Below, piece after piece: positions 35,803-45,339 of a DNA stretch of 64,000 nt; positions within the stretch are counted from its first letter, which is position 1; every line of letters starts with the position of its first letter. The translations under genes and the position numbers were made by a program. Source of the DNA: Roseococcus sp. SYP-B2431 (GTDB lineage: Bacteria; Pseudomonadota; Alphaproteobacteria; Acetobacterales; Acetobacteraceae); contig NZ_SJXD01000029.1 in NCBI RefSeq assembly GCF_004336745.1, positions 1 to 64,000 of the forward strand. The letters run 5' to 3'. The notes below the pieces were generated by a model that was not told the origin of the DNA, searched no databases, and worked only from the letters and a program-made list of their open reading frames with translations.

Positions 35803-36024
35803 CCAAGGCTCCCTGGTCGGTCAACCATGGGTAGCTCCCATCCCGCATGGAGTAAATGAAAATCAGCATTTTTGCGGCAATCACACAGGTAAAACTTGTA
35901 AAATAGAATGCAAATGGAAATTATCTTTCGGATAAAATGAGTAAATGACAAGATTTTACACCTTTTATACTTGATGCTGGCCAGTCGCGAATGCTTTCTG
36001 AAAGGCGAAGCGGGAGTTTCGGGC
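35803..36024. promoter_or_regulatory. AT-rich divergent intergenic region (GT2 / epimerase)
   Basis: 222 bp between divergent genes. The segment from about 35845 to 35975 is very AT-rich, with repeated GTAAATGA/AAATGA words (for example at 35852 and 35941). A TGGCCAG...AATGC string near the right end looks like sigma-54 but the spacing is wrong. It probably holds promoters for both directions. Confidence 0.5.
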
Positions 36025-37044
36025 ATGGCGCGGCTGCTGGTGACGGGTGGATGTGGCTTCATCGGATCGCATCTGTGCGAGGCGCTGATCGCGCAGGGCC
36101 ACGGGGTGCGCGTTCTCGACAATCTCTCGACGGGCTCCCTCGCGAACCTGGTGCCCGGCGCCACCCTCGTCATCGGCAGCGTCGAGAATGCGGACGACGT
36201 GGCGCGCGCCATGGACGGCATGGATGGCTGCTTCCATCTCGCGGCCGTCGCCTCCGTCCAGCGCTGCACCGACGCCTGGCTCGCCTCGCATCATGCGAAC
36301 CTTTCCGGCACGATCGCCGTCCTGGCCGGTGCGCGGGATGCCTCGAAGGAGCGGGGCCGCCCCGTGCCGGTGGTCTACGCCTCCTCGGCCGCCGTCTACG
36401 GCGTGCCGGCCGCCCTGCCGATCGAGGAGAGCGCGGCGCCGGGCCCGCTCTCCGCCTATGGCGCCGACAAGCTCGGCTGCGAGCTGCATGCGCGGGTGGC
36501 GGGGCAGGTCCATGGCGTGCCAACGCTGGGCCTGCGCTTCTTCAACGTCTTCGGGCCGCGGCAGGATCCGTCCTCGCCCTATTCAGGCGTGATCTCGATC
36601 TTCTGCGAGCGCCTTCTGCACGGGGACGCCGTCGTCATCCACGGCGATGGCGGCCAGACCCGGGATTTCGTCTTCGTGGGCGACGTCGTCACGGCGCTCA
36701 TCGCCGGCATGGGCGCGGCCAGCACGCTGGCCCCCGTCTTCAACGTCTGCACGGGCCGGCCGACCTCGGTCCTGAAGCTGGCCCATCTGATCGCCTCGGC
36801 CTGCGGCACGCGCGCGGCGGTCGAGTACCAGCCGGCCCGGCTCGGCGACATCCGCAACTCCGTTGGCTCGCCGCGCCTGGCGCGTAAGGCGCTCGCCTTG
36901 CCGTCGCCGATGGCGCTCGAGGCCGGGCTGGCGCGGGTGCTGGACTGGACGCGGGCCGGGTCGCCCGCGCTGGCCTCGATCGATCTTGCGGGTCTCGCCG
37001 TCGGCTTGCCGGCGCGGTCCGGGCGCGCGGTGCAGAATGCGTGA
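36025..37044 (+). CDS. NAD-dependent epimerase/dehydratase (UDP-sugar, SDR family)
   Basis: 339 residues. The extended-SDR cofactor motif TGGCGFIGSH sits at the N-terminus, followed by the AAVASVQRC region, the catalytic Ser/Tyr-Lys set (SSAAVYG, then YGADK) and the substrate-binding LRFFNVFGPRQDP. It resembles UDP-glucose/UDP-glucuronate 4-epimerases, so it probably supplies a nucleotide-sugar precursor; the exact substrate cannot be fixed. The ATG at 36025 is chosen because homology begins there; a TTG at 35971 or ATG at 35974 would add an unlikely AT-poor leader. Confidence 0.9.
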   Translation: MARLLVTGGCGFIGSHLCEALIAQGHGVRVLDNLSTGSLANLVPGATLVIGSVENADDVARAMDGMDGCFHLAAVASVQRCTDAWLASHHANLSGTIAVLAGARDASKERGRPVPVVYASSAAVYGVPAALPIEESAAPGPLSAYGADKLGCELHARVAGQVHGVPTLGLRFFNVFGPRQDPSSPYSGVISIFCERLLHGDAVVIHGDGGQTRDFVFVGDVVTALIAGMGAASTLAPVFNVCTGRPTSVLKLAHLIASACGTRAAVEYQPARLGDIRNSVGSPRLARKALALPSPMALEAGLARVLDWTRAGSPALASIDLAGLAVGLPARSGRAVQNA

Positions 37045-37065
37045 CGCGCGCAGCGGGCCCGGACG

Positions 37066-37242
37066 TCAGCCCAGCCATCGTCCGGCAAGGCGGATGATGC
37101 CGACCCAGAGCGCGGCGGAGAGAAGCAGGATGACCGCGATCGAGACGCGCCAGGACCAGCGGCCGGGGGCGCTCATGGCCCGCCGCAAGGCTCGGTCTCC
37201 GCGCCGTCCCCTCCGGCTCGACTCGACACCGGTATCCTCCAT
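37066..37242 (-). CDS. small membrane protein, unknown
   Basis: About 58 residues from an ATG at 37242 (an in-frame ATG at 37287 would add 15). A basic, Arg-rich N-terminus leads to APGRWSWRVS and then one membrane helix (IAVILLLSAALWVGIIRLA). Small proteins of this shape are common in alphaproteobacteria, but I do not know a function. It is convergent with the epimerase gene and divergent from the amidotransferase gene. It could be spurious, although the helix follows a basic stretch in a sensible order. Confidence 0.45.
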   Translation of the reverse strand: MEDTGVESSRRGRRGDRALRRAMSAPGRWSWRVSIAVILLLSAALWVGIIRLAGRWLG

Positions 37243-37426
37243 GGCCCCTGGCCTCCTGACCGTGCCGAGGGTGGTCACGATTTCCAAGACAATTTCGGCG
37301 CGCGGCGGCGATCCGGCAAGACGAGGACAAGATCATCCCGTCGCGCCCGCGCCGGAGCCTCGCCTGGACCAATACATCGAATCAACGCTGGAACACGGCG
37401 CCGTTTCATTTGGAGCGGAGAAATAA

Positions 37427-39340
37427 ATGTGCGGTGTTGCGGGACTGTTCCATGCCTTCCGGACCACGCCGCCGGAGCTCGCCTCGCTGAAGGCCATGGC
37501 CGATCTGATGAGCCATCGGGGGCCGGACGGTGAAGGCTTCCACGCCGAGCCGCATGTGGGGCTGGCGCATCGCCGCCTCGCCATCGTCGATCTGGCCGGC
37601 GGCGCGCAGCCCATGGCGACGGCCGATGGCGGCATCGTCGTGTCCTTCAACGGCGAGATCTACAACCACGTCGCCCTGCGCCGGGAGCTGCGGCGGCTGG
37701 GCCACGAGTTCCGCTCGCATTCGGACACCGAGGCGATCCTGCTCGGCTGGCGCGAATGGGGCGTCGACATGCTGCGGCGGCTGGACGGCATGTTCGCCTT
37801 CGCCCTCTGGGATGCCGAGCAAGGCCAGCTGCTGCTGGCGCGCGACCGGCTCGGCGAGAAGCCGATGCATCTGGCGCGCCTGCCCGATGGCGGCTGGGCC
37901 TTCGCCTCGGAGATCCCGGCGCTGCTCGCCCTCCCGGGCGTGAACGGCCGGCTCGATCCGGCCGCCCTCGACGACTATCTGGCCCTCGGCTACGTGCCCG
38001 ATCCCGGCACGATCTACGCCGGCATCCGCACGCTCCCGCCGGCCCATGCCCTCCTTCTGCGCCGCGGCGAGCAGGAACCCATCGAGATCCGCTACTGGCA
38101 GGCGCCCGTCGCCGCCGTGGTCGCGCCGGCGGCCCCCGCCGAGGAACTCGCCGCGCGCCTGGGCCAGGCGGTGCGCGATCGCCTCATGGCGGACGTGCCC
38201 CTGGGCAGCTTCCTCTCGGGCGGGCTCGATTCCGGCGCGGTCACCGCCATGGCGGCCCGCGCCCTGACGGGCATCTCGACCTTCACCATCGGCTTCGAGG
38301 GGGCCTCGGACGAGCGGCCGGTGGCGGCGCAGGTCGCCTGGCGTGCCGGCGCGCGGCATCACGCGCAGACCGGCACCGCGGACTATCTCGAGATGGCCGG
38401 CCGCCAGGCCGCGCTCTTCGGCCAGCCCTTCGGCGATCACTCCTCGGTGCCCACCATGGCGGTCTGCGCGCTCGCGCGGCGGCACGTGAAGGTGGCGCTC
38501 TCGGGCGACGGCGGCGACGAGGTCTTCGCCGGCTACCGGCGCCACCGCTTCCACAGCCTCGCCGACGGCGTGCGGCGGATGCTCCCGCCCGGGATGCGGC
38601 GGCGCGTCATCGGCGGGCTGGCGGCGGCCTATCCCGCGATGCACGGGGCGCCGCGCTGGCTGCGGGCCCGCAGCACGCTGACGGAGCTCAGCCTGGACAG
38701 CGCGCTCGGCTATTACCGCATGGTCTGCAAGCAGCAGGCCGGCGCGCGGCGGGGGCTCCTCTCCGCCCCGGCGCGGGCGGCGGTGGACGGCCATGATCCC
38801 TCCGCCCGCTTCGTGGCCCTGATGGCGCGATGCGACCCGGACGATCCCCTGCTGCAGGCGCAATACGCCGACATCCACACCTATCTGCCGGGCGACATCC
38901 TGACCAAGCTGGACCGCACGAGCATGGCGGTCTCGCTGGAGACGCGGCCGCCGCTGCTGGCGCATGAGCTCGTGGAATGGGGGCTGGCGCTGCCGGCGCG
39001 GCTGAAGCTGCGCCAGGGCGTCGGCAAGCGGGTGCTGCGCGAGGCGATGGCCGACCACCTGCCGCCCGCCGTGCTGCAGGGCGCGAAGCAGGGCTTCGCG
39101 GCCGCCATCGGCCCGCAGCTCCGCGCCCGTCCCGGCGCCCTGCGCGCGCGCCTGACCGGCGAGGCGATGGGCGATTCCGGCCTCTTCGATCTCGCCGCGC
39201 TGGGCCGCCTCGTCGACGAGCATGCGGCGGGGCAGGGGGATCACTCGCAGGCGCTGTGGCAGCTGCTGGTGCTGGAGGGCTTCCTTCGCGGCCAGGGGCG
39301 GGAGCGCATCCCCTCCGAGGCCGAGCTCGTCCGGAGCTGA
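37427..39340 (+). CDS. XrtA-associated amidotransferase 1 (asparagine synthase-like)
   Basis: 637 residues. Class II glutamine amidotransferase domain: Cys2 nucleophile (MCGVAGLFH), SHRGPDGEG, SFNGEIYNH. Then an asparagine-synthase domain with the ATP pyrophosphatase loop FLSGGLDSGAVTAM and SGDGGDEVFAGY. This is the amidotransferase found in exosortase A loci; it presumably amidates a carboxyl group of a sugar acid or substituent in the polymer rather than making asparagine. It starts a rightward operon with the flippase (2-bp gap) and a GT2. Confidence 0.92.
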   Translation: MCGVAGLFHAFRTTPPELASLKAMADLMSHRGPDGEGFHAEPHVGLAHRRLAIVDLAGGAQPMATADGGIVVSFNGEIYNHVALRRELRRLGHEFRSHSDTEAILLGWREWGVDMLRRLDGMFAFALWDAEQGQLLLARDRLGEKPMHLARLPDGGWAFASEIPALLALPGVNGRLDPAALDDYLALGYVPDPGTIYAGIRTLPPAHALLLRRGEQEPIEIRYWQAPVAAVVAPAAPAEELAARLGQAVRDRLMADVPLGSFLSGGLDSGAVTAMAARALTGISTFTIGFEGASDERPVAAQVAWRAGARHHAQTGTADYLEMAGRQAALFGQPFGDHSSVPTMAVCALARRHVKVALSGDGGDEVFAGYRRHRFHSLADGVRRMLPPGMRRRVIGGLAAAYPAMHGAPRWLRARSTLTELSLDSALGYYRMVCKQQAGARRGLLSAPARAAVDGHDPSARFVALMARCDPDDPLLQAQYADIHTYLPGDILTKLDRTSMAVSLETRPPLLAHELVEWGLALPARLKLRQGVGKRVLREAMADHLPPAVLQGAKQGFAAAIGPQLRARPGALRARLTGEAMGDSGLFDLAALGRLVDEHAAGQGDHSQALWQLLVLEGFLRGQGRERIPSEAELVRS

Positions 39341-39342
39341 CC

Positions 39343-40860
39343 ATGACGGCGGATCGGGGAAGCATCCTGCGACGCACGGTCCGCGGGGCCGGATGGGTCG
39401 TCGCCTGGCGCATGTCGACGCGGCTGCTGGGCCTGGCCAGCACGCTGGCGTTGGTGCGGTTGCTGGCGCCCGGCGATTTCGGCCTGGTGGCGCTCGCCGC
39501 CGCCTTCGCGGTCTCGCTCGACGTGTGCCTGGCGCTGGGGGTGGAGGAGCAGATCATCCGCGCCGAGCGGCCGGACCGCCGGCTCTACGACACGGCCTTC
39601 ACGATCAACCTGCTGCGCGGCGCGGCCGTCGGCGCGGCGGTCGCCCTGGCCGCCGCGCCCGCCGCGCGCTTCTTCGGCGATGCGCGGCTGGAGGAGGTGC
39701 TGCTGGCGCTGGCACTGTCCGCGCTACTCTCGGGCCTGGCCAATATCGGCGCGGTGGAGTTCCGCCGCGAGCTCCGCTTTGAGCGCGAGTTCATGATGCA
39801 GATCGTCCCTCGCATCGCCGGGATCGCCGTGACCATCGGCCTCGCGGCGATCTTGCGGAGCCATTGGGCGCTCGTGGGAGGAATCTTCGTGAACCGCCTC
39901 GGCATCGTGGCCATGGGCTATGCGCTACATCCCTACCGGCCGCGCCTCTCGCTGGCCGCCTGGCGGGAGCTCGCCGGCATCTCGGCCTGGAGCTGGGCGC
40001 TGAGCGTCGCCTCGGTGGTGAAGGACCGTTCGGAAAGCCTGGTGATCGGGCGCGTGCTCGGCCCCGTGGCGGTCGGCCACTACACCGTCGGCGTCGAGGT
40101 CTCGGCGCTGGCCGCCACCGAGCTCGTGGACCCGATCTGCCGGGCCTGCATGCCGGGCTTCGCCGCGAGCCGCAGGGAGGGCGACGGCGGCGGGACGGAC
40201 TATCTGCGCATCCTCGCGCTGCTGGCGATGCTGACCTTGCCGGCGGGGCTGGGCATCTCGCTGGTCGCCGGCCCCGTCATCGCCCTGGGGTTCGGGCAGG
40301 CGTGGCTCGCCGCGGTGCCCGTGGTGGTGGTGCTCGGCATGGCGAGCGTGCTCACGCCCCTCGGCAATGTGAGCGCCGCGATGCTGAACGCGCATGCGAA
40401 GCTGAGCCGGCTGCTCGGCATCACGGCGACGGCGGCGGCGATGCGCGTCGGTCTGCTGCTGGTGCTGACGCCGATGCTCGGGATCACCGGCGCAGCGCTG
40501 GCGGTGGCCGTCGCGGTGGTGGCCGAGCACCTGATGACCATGCTCCTCGCCTTCCGCCTGCTGAAGCTGCCGCTGATCCGGCTCGTGCCGGTGCTCTGGC
40601 GCCCCGTGCTGGCGAGCGCGGCGATGGCGCTGCTGCTGTGGCAGACCGGCTACGGCTGGGCACCGGCCCCGGCGACGGGGCTGGCCGCGGCGGGAGAGCT
40701 GGCCCGCGGCGCCGGGCTCGGCGCCGGGTGCTACGTGGCCGTGCTCGGGCTGCTCTGGTCCCTGGCGGGGCGGCCGGCCGGGGCCGAGGCCGACATGCTC
40801 GGACTGCTGTCGCGCGGCCTCGGCCGGCTGCGCGCCGGCCACGGCCTGCAGGTCGGCTGA
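39343..40860 (+). CDS. Wzx-like lipid-linked oligosaccharide flippase (MATE/MVF superfamily)
   Basis: 505 residues with about 12-14 hydrophobic helices. The start RGAGWVVAWRMSTRLLGLASTLALVRLLAPGDFG is the signature of the polysaccharide-export flippase family, and LVIGRVLGPVAVGHYTVGVEV lies mid-protein. It moves undecaprenyl-linked repeat units to the periplasm for the polymerase. Its start is 2 bp after the amidotransferase stop. Confidence 0.92.
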   Translation: MTADRGSILRRTVRGAGWVVAWRMSTRLLGLASTLALVRLLAPGDFGLVALAAAFAVSLDVCLALGVEEQIIRAERPDRRLYDTAFTINLLRGAAVGAAVALAAAPAARFFGDARLEEVLLALALSALLSGLANIGAVEFRRELRFEREFMMQIVPRIAGIAVTIGLAAILRSHWALVGGIFVNRLGIVAMGYALHPYRPRLSLAAWRELAGISAWSWALSVASVVKDRSESLVIGRVLGPVAVGHYTVGVEVSALAATELVDPICRACMPGFAASRREGDGGGTDYLRILALLAMLTLPAGLGISLVAGPVIALGFGQAWLAAVPVVVVLGMASVLTPLGNVSAAMLNAHAKLSRLLGITATAAAMRVGLLLVLTPMLGITGAALAVAVAVVAEHLMTMLLAFRLLKLPLIRLVPVLWRPVLASAAMALLLWQTGYGWAPAPATGLAAAGELARGAGLGAGCYVAVLGLLWSLAGRPAGAEADMLGLLSRGLGRLRAGHGLQVG

Positions 40861-40862
40861 GC

Positions 40863-41825
40863 ATGGATGCGATGCCCATGACATGGCAGGCGCCCTCGGT
40901 CCCGGCGGAGGGGCCGTGGAGCGTCGCCGTCTTCGCGCGCAACGAGGCGGAGCGCATCGGCCATTGCCTGCGGGCGCTGGCCCGCTGCGAGGACGCGGCG
41001 CGGCTGCACGTGACGGTGCTGCTGAACGGCACGACGGACGGTTCGGCGGCCATCGCCGCATCCGCCCTGCGCGAGGCGCGGCTCCCGGGCGCGCTCTACG
41101 ACATCCCGCATGGCGACAAGTCGCATGCGGTGAACCTGTTCCTGCACCGGCTGCGGCCCGCGGCCGGGCTCTATCTGATGATGGACGGCTATGTCGAGAT
41201 CCGGCCCGATGCGCCGAGGCTGCTGGCGCGCCGGCTGGCGCGGCGGCCGGACGCCCTGGCCGCCGCCGCCGTGCCGAGCACCGGGCGCAGCGCGGCGGCG
41301 CTGCGCCGGAGCATGATGGAGCATCCGGGCCTGCACGGCTCGCTCTTCGCGCTCCGGGGCGGTTTCGTCGAGCGGTTGGCCCGGGCCGGCCTCCGGCTGC
41401 CGCGTGGCCTTTACCGCGGCGACGGGCTGCTCGGCTCCATGGTGCTGCACGACCTGGATGCCCTCGGCGGCGGCTGGATCGGCTCGCGCATCGCGGTCGA
41501 GCCCGGGGCCAGCTGGGCGAACCCGCCCTCGCATCTCTGGCGCTGGCGGGACCTGCGCCGCCATGGGAGGCGGATGATGCAGCAGGCGCGGGGCCGCCTG
41601 CAGAACGCCGCCCTTCGCTCGGCGCTCTATGCCGGCGGCTTCGCCGGCTTGCCCGAGGATGCGGACCGCATGCTGCTGGACTGGATCGCCGCCGATCCCG
41701 CCGCGCGTGCGCCGCGCCCTTGGAAGGACCCGCTCGCCTGCCTTGCACTCGCGCGCATCCGTCAGTCCGGACCGGGGCCCTCGCCGGAGGGGCTGGAGCC
41801 GCGGCTGCTCTGGGCCGGCGCATGA
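40863..41825 (+). CDS. family 2-like glycosyltransferase
   Basis: 320 residues. The N-terminus SVAVFARNEAERIGHCLRAL and VTVLLNGTTDGS are GT2-like, while YLMMDGYVEIRPDAP takes the place of the usual DxD loop, so the metal site may be atypical. The start is 2 bp after the flippase gene. The 3' end overlaps a convergent GNAT-like gene by 64 nt, long for this tightly packed locus. The sugar is unknown. Confidence 0.82.
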   Translation: MDAMPMTWQAPSVPAEGPWSVAVFARNEAERIGHCLRALARCEDAARLHVTVLLNGTTDGSAAIAASALREARLPGALYDIPHGDKSHAVNLFLHRLRPAAGLYLMMDGYVEIRPDAPRLLARRLARRPDALAAAAVPSTGRSAAALRRSMMEHPGLHGSLFALRGGFVERLARAGLRLPRGLYRGDGLLGSMVLHDLDALGGGWIGSRIAVEPGASWANPPSHLWRWRDLRRHGRRMMQQARGRLQNAALRSALYAGGFAGLPEDADRMLLDWIAADPAARAPRPWKDPLACLALARIRQSGPGPSPEGLEPRLLWAGA

Positions 41826-42859
41826 CGATGCGCGAGGTTCCGCAGGCGCAGGGCGAGCCCGAGGAGAGAGTGGCGGCGCACCGTCTCGGCCCAGAAGAGC
41901 GGCTCGGCATGCTGCGCCAGGGTGAGCTTGTAGCGGTCGGCGCCGCCCAGGAAGTCGTAGACGGTCTCGCTGGCGGCGACGGCGCGCGCGATGGCCATCG
42001 CGTGGCAGGTGAGGCCCGGCTTGCCGTGCGGGCCCGCGCCTTCGATGTCGAGGCCGCTCTGATAGGCGGAGATCCGCCCGCGCAGGCGGAAGTTGTAGAG
42101 AAGGCCCACGCAGCCCCGGTCGCCCTCCACCCGCAGGAGGTCGATCTCGTCGCGCGGCATCGCGCGGCGCAGCAGCGCCGCGTGGAAGCGACGCTGGAAG
42201 GGATCCGCGAAGGCGCCGGGCTTTCCGCGCGCCTGCCAGCTCCTCTGATGCCGCGCGATCAGCTCCTCCAGCATGGCGAGCGCCTCCGCCTCCGTCTCGG
42301 CGCGCCGCAGCACGGGGCGGCCATAATGCCGGGCGGAGCGGCGGATCTGGTAGCGCGCATTGGCGCTAAGCAGCGCGAGCGGATCGCCGCCCGCCGCGCG
42401 AACCTCGTCCAGCCGGACATAGGGCGCGAGCCGCTCCTGAACGCGCAGCGCGATGCCCGGGGTCTCCGCCAGCAGCGCGGCGGGAATGCCGCTCAGCACC
42501 AGGCGCCGCGTTCCGCGCATGGCCGCCGCCGCCCGCAGCAGCGCCCCGTCGAGACCTGCCGTTCCGAGCGTCAGCGGACCGTTGTGCTCGACGAAAGGCG
42601 CATCCAGCAGGCCGTCGCCGCTTTCGCCGAGGCAAAGGCGGCCGCGGCGCCGGTTGAACAGCGCGAGCCCCACCAGCACCCCGCCCCGATGGGCCTGCAA
42701 CACCACGGGATCGGGGAAGCGCTCCTCCGCCAGGCAGCCGACCCAGCTCCAGGAGCGGAAGAAGGAGAGCTGCGGCACCTGGGCCTCCAGCTCCCGCCAG
42801 AGGGTGCCCAGACCCTCGAGGCCGTGATGCTGACTGACGACGATCTCCACCTCTCGCAT
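41762..42859 (-). CDS. GNAT-fold acyl/aminoacyl transferase (BcsL/CelD-like)
   Basis: About 365 residues from the ATG at 42859. The N-terminal half has FFRSWSWVGCLAEE; the C-terminal half has ANARYQIRRSARHYG, RGKPGAFADPFQRRFHAALLRRA, GLLYNFRLRGRISAYQSG and YDFLGGADRYKLTLA. This is the acetyltransferase_6/CelD-like fold, related to FemAB. It probably adds an acyl or amino-acyl group to a sugar. An in-frame start at 42901 would overlap the divergent gene, so the inner ATG is preferred. Confidence 0.85.
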   Translation of the reverse strand: MREVEIVVSQHHGLEGLGTLWRELEAQVPQLSFFRSWSWVGCLAEERFPDPVVLQAHRGGVLVGLALFNRRRGRLCLGESGDGLLDAPFVEHNGPLTLGTAGLDGALLRAAAAMRGTRRLVLSGIPAALLAETPGIALRVQERLAPYVRLDEVRAAGGDPLALLSANARYQIRRSARHYGRPVLRRAETEAEALAMLEELIARHQRSWQARGKPGAFADPFQRRFHAALLRRAMPRDEIDLLRVEGDRGCVGLLYNFRLRGRISAYQSGLDIEGAGPHGKPGLTCHAMAIARAVAASETVYDFLGGADRYKLTLAQHAEPLFWAETVRRHSLLGLALRLRNLAHRHAPAQSSRGSSPSGEGPGPD

Positions 42860-42899
42860 GTGCCTGCCGGGACATGCTGCCGCAAGCGAAACCTGCGCC

Positions 42900-45182
42900 A
42901 TGACCGATGATGCCCCGCGCCCACAGCGTGTGCTGCACGTCCTGAAGTACTATCGCCCGACCTTCACCGGCGAGGGCGTCTTCCTCGAGCGGTCGAGCGC
43001 GGTCATGCAGGAGATCGCGCCGGGAATCGAGCACGACCTGCTCGTCACCCACACGCCGGAGCCTCCCGGTTCCATGGCCGCCTGCACCACGTTGCGCCGG
43101 GTGATCTACCTGTCGCCGCGGCCGCTTGGCACCTGGCGCCGTCAGGTCGCCATGGCCGCCTGGTTTCTCGCGAACCTGCACCGCTATGTCACGGTGCATT
43201 TCCGCACCCATGCGGACTGGTATTTCGTGAGCTACGCGCTGGCCTGGGTGATGCGGCGGCGGCTCGTGCTCTCGGCGACGCTGGACGACAGCCTTCCCGT
43301 CCTGGTCGGCCAGTACCGTCCCGGCCTGCGGCGTCTGGCCGCGCGCGGCTTCGGGCTGTTCGACGCCTTCGTGAGCATCAGCCCGAAGCTGCTCAACGAG
43401 ACGCGGCTCATGGCGGAGCCCGAGCGCTGCCACCACGTGCCCTGCGGCATCACCATTCCCGAGGCCGAGCCCGGCCAGCGCGGACGGATGCGCGCGCGGC
43501 TCGGCATCGGCGCCACCGACCCGGTGCTGCTCTTCGTCGGCGGGCTCTGCGCGCGCAAGGACCCGCTCTTCCTGGTTGAGGCCATGCCGTACATCCTGGC
43601 CGCGCATCCGCGGACGCACCTGCTGCTCGTGGGGCCGGCGCTGGAGCGGCAGCATCTGCGCGCGCTCACCGAGGCGATCGCCCGGCTGGACATCGAGGGG
43701 CGCGTGCTGCTCGCCGGCGAGCAGGCAGATCCGCATCCCTGGTTCGTCGCGGCGGACATCCTCGTCTTCGCCTCGCATCTCGAGGGCTTCGGCACGGTGG
43801 TGCCGGAGGCCATGGCGCATGGGCTGCCGGTCGTGGTCCGGCGGCTGCCGCAGGTGAATGACAGCTTCGTGATCGAGGGCGAGACCGGCTTCCTCTTCGA
43901 GGATGCGCGGACCTATGTCGGCGCGGTGAACGCCTTGCTGAGCGATCCCGCCGCGCGCGGGCGGATCGGCGGGGCGGGTCGGCGCTTCGCGCGGGAACGG
44001 TTCGGCATGCGCGGCGTGGCGGCGCGCTACCTCGAAATCTATGGGCTGCCCGCGCCGGAGGCCTCTGCAAAGGTTTTGCCGGAGGCGTCTGCGAAAGTTC
44101 CGCCGGCGGTGACGGCCTTGCCGGGGGCCGCCGCGGGCACCATGCCGGAAACCGGCCTCGGCTGCACGGCCTCGATCCTGGACCGGCGGTTCCACACGGC
44201 GGTTGAGATCCCCCCGCGGGAGCCGCCGCTGCTCATCACCATGGTGGATGCGGAGGAGGCCTTCGACTGGTCGCGCCCCTTCCGGCGCGACGCGCTCGAC
44301 GTGAGCTCGATGGGCGTGCAATGGCGCGCGCACCGCGTCTTCGAGCGGCACGGCGTCGTGCCGCTCTATCTCGCCGACCATCCGGTCGCCGCGCAGCCGG
44401 CAGGGCGCGAGCCGCTGCGCGACCTGCTGCGCTCCGGCGCCTGCGAGATCGGCGCGCAGATGCATCCCTGGGTGACGCCGCCCTTCGACGAGGCGCTGGG
44501 CGAGCGGAACAGCTATGCAGGCAATCTGCCGGTGGAGCTGGAACTCGCCAAGGCGCGCCACCTCACGGAGGTCCTGGCCGAAGCTTTCGGCGAGGCGCCG
44601 CGCATCTTCCGGACGGGCCGCTTCGGCGCGGGGCTCCGCACGGCCGACATCCTCAAGTCGCTCGGCTATGCCGCCGACAGCAGCGTCACCCCCTGCTGGC
44701 CGCCGGAGGGCATGGCCTGGCCCTGGCTGACCGCCCATCCCTACTGGGCCGACCGGGAGAAGACGCTCATGGAAATTCCTGTCTCTGCGGCGCTCGTGGG
44801 ACATCTCTCGCGGGCGACGCGGCTGGCGCCCTTCGTGCTGCAATCCCGCATGCAGCGGCTGCGTGTGGCCGGCGCGATGTCCCACCTCGGGCTGATGGAG
44901 CGCATCCGCCTCAGCCCGGAGGGCATGACGATCGAGGAGGCGAAGCGCCTGGCCCGGCACATGCTCGCCATCGGCCATCGCGTCTTCGTGCTGACCTACC
45001 ATTCGCCGTCGCTGGCGGCCGGCAACACGCCCTATGTCCGCAACGGCGAGGACCTGGCGCGCTTCCTCGACTGGCTGGACCAGTTCTATGGCTTCTTCGC
45101 GAGCGAGCTGGGCGGCCGTTTCGGCAGTTGGCGCGACGTGCGCTTCGGCGAGGCGGCCGTGGTGCCGATGGCGGCCCAGTGA
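42900..45182 (+). CDS. GT4 glycosyltransferase fused to a WalW-type polysaccharide deacetylase-like domain
   Basis: 760 residues. Residues 1-390 form a GT-B transferase: VLHVLKYYRPTFTGEGVFLE at the start, LLFVGGLCARKDPLFLVEA, and EGFGTVVPEAMAHGLPVVV near the donor site. A linker of about 50 residues with a repeated PEASAKV unit follows. From residue ~448 the product matches the WalW deacetylase-like family: VDAEEAFDWSRPF, CEIGAQMHPWVTPPF, FRTGRFGAG, then YHSPSLAAGNTPYV. The two activities are normally separate genes. The fusion suggests that one enzyme adds a sugar and trims it (de-N-acetylation), although the reaction is inferred. The ATG at 42900 lies 40 bp from the divergent GNAT start. 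Confidence 0.85.
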   Translation: MTDDAPRPQRVLHVLKYYRPTFTGEGVFLERSSAVMQEIAPGIEHDLLVTHTPEPPGSMAACTTLRRVIYLSPRPLGTWRRQVAMAAWFLANLHRYVTVHFRTHADWYFVSYALAWVMRRRLVLSATLDDSLPVLVGQYRPGLRRLAARGFGLFDAFVSISPKLLNETRLMAEPERCHHVPCGITIPEAEPGQRGRMRARLGIGATDPVLLFVGGLCARKDPLFLVEAMPYILAAHPRTHLLLVGPALERQHLRALTEAIARLDIEGRVLLAGEQADPHPWFVAADILVFASHLEGFGTVVPEAMAHGLPVVVRRLPQVNDSFVIEGETGFLFEDARTYVGAVNALLSDPAARGRIGGAGRRFARERFGMRGVAARYLEIYGLPAPEASAKVLPEASAKVPPAVTALPGAAAGTMPETGLGCTASILDRRFHTAVEIPPREPPLLITMVDAEEAFDWSRPFRRDALDVSSMGVQWRAHRVFERHGVVPLYLADHPVAAQPAGREPLRDLLRSGACEIGAQMHPWVTPPFDEALGERNSYAGNLPVELELAKARHLTEVLAEAFGEAPRIFRTGRFGAGLRTADILKSLGYAADSSVTPCWPPEGMAWPWLTAHPYWADREKTLMEIPVSAALVGHLSRATRLAPFVLQSRMQRLRVAGAMSHLGLMERIRLSPEGMTIEEAKRLARHMLAIGHRVFVLTYHSPSLAAGNTPYVRNGEDLARFLDWLDQFYGFFASELGGRFGSWRDVRFGEAAVVPMAAQ

Positions 45183-45339
45183 GCGGGCTCCAGGAGCTCC
45201 TTGTCGCGGTGCCGCGCCTGCGACTGCGCGCGCCGGAGTCGTGCGCGCCGCGTGACGGCGGGCCGCCGGAGTTCGAGTCGAAGAATCTGACGTCCGGCTC
45301 CGGCGAAGCGGGTGACAGGCCAGAACCTGCTGAAAAAGA

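Noticed and set aside
35976-36000. A sigma-54-like site before the epimerase (TGGCCAG...TGC)
   Set aside because: The distance between the GG and GC elements is about two bases too long for RpoN.
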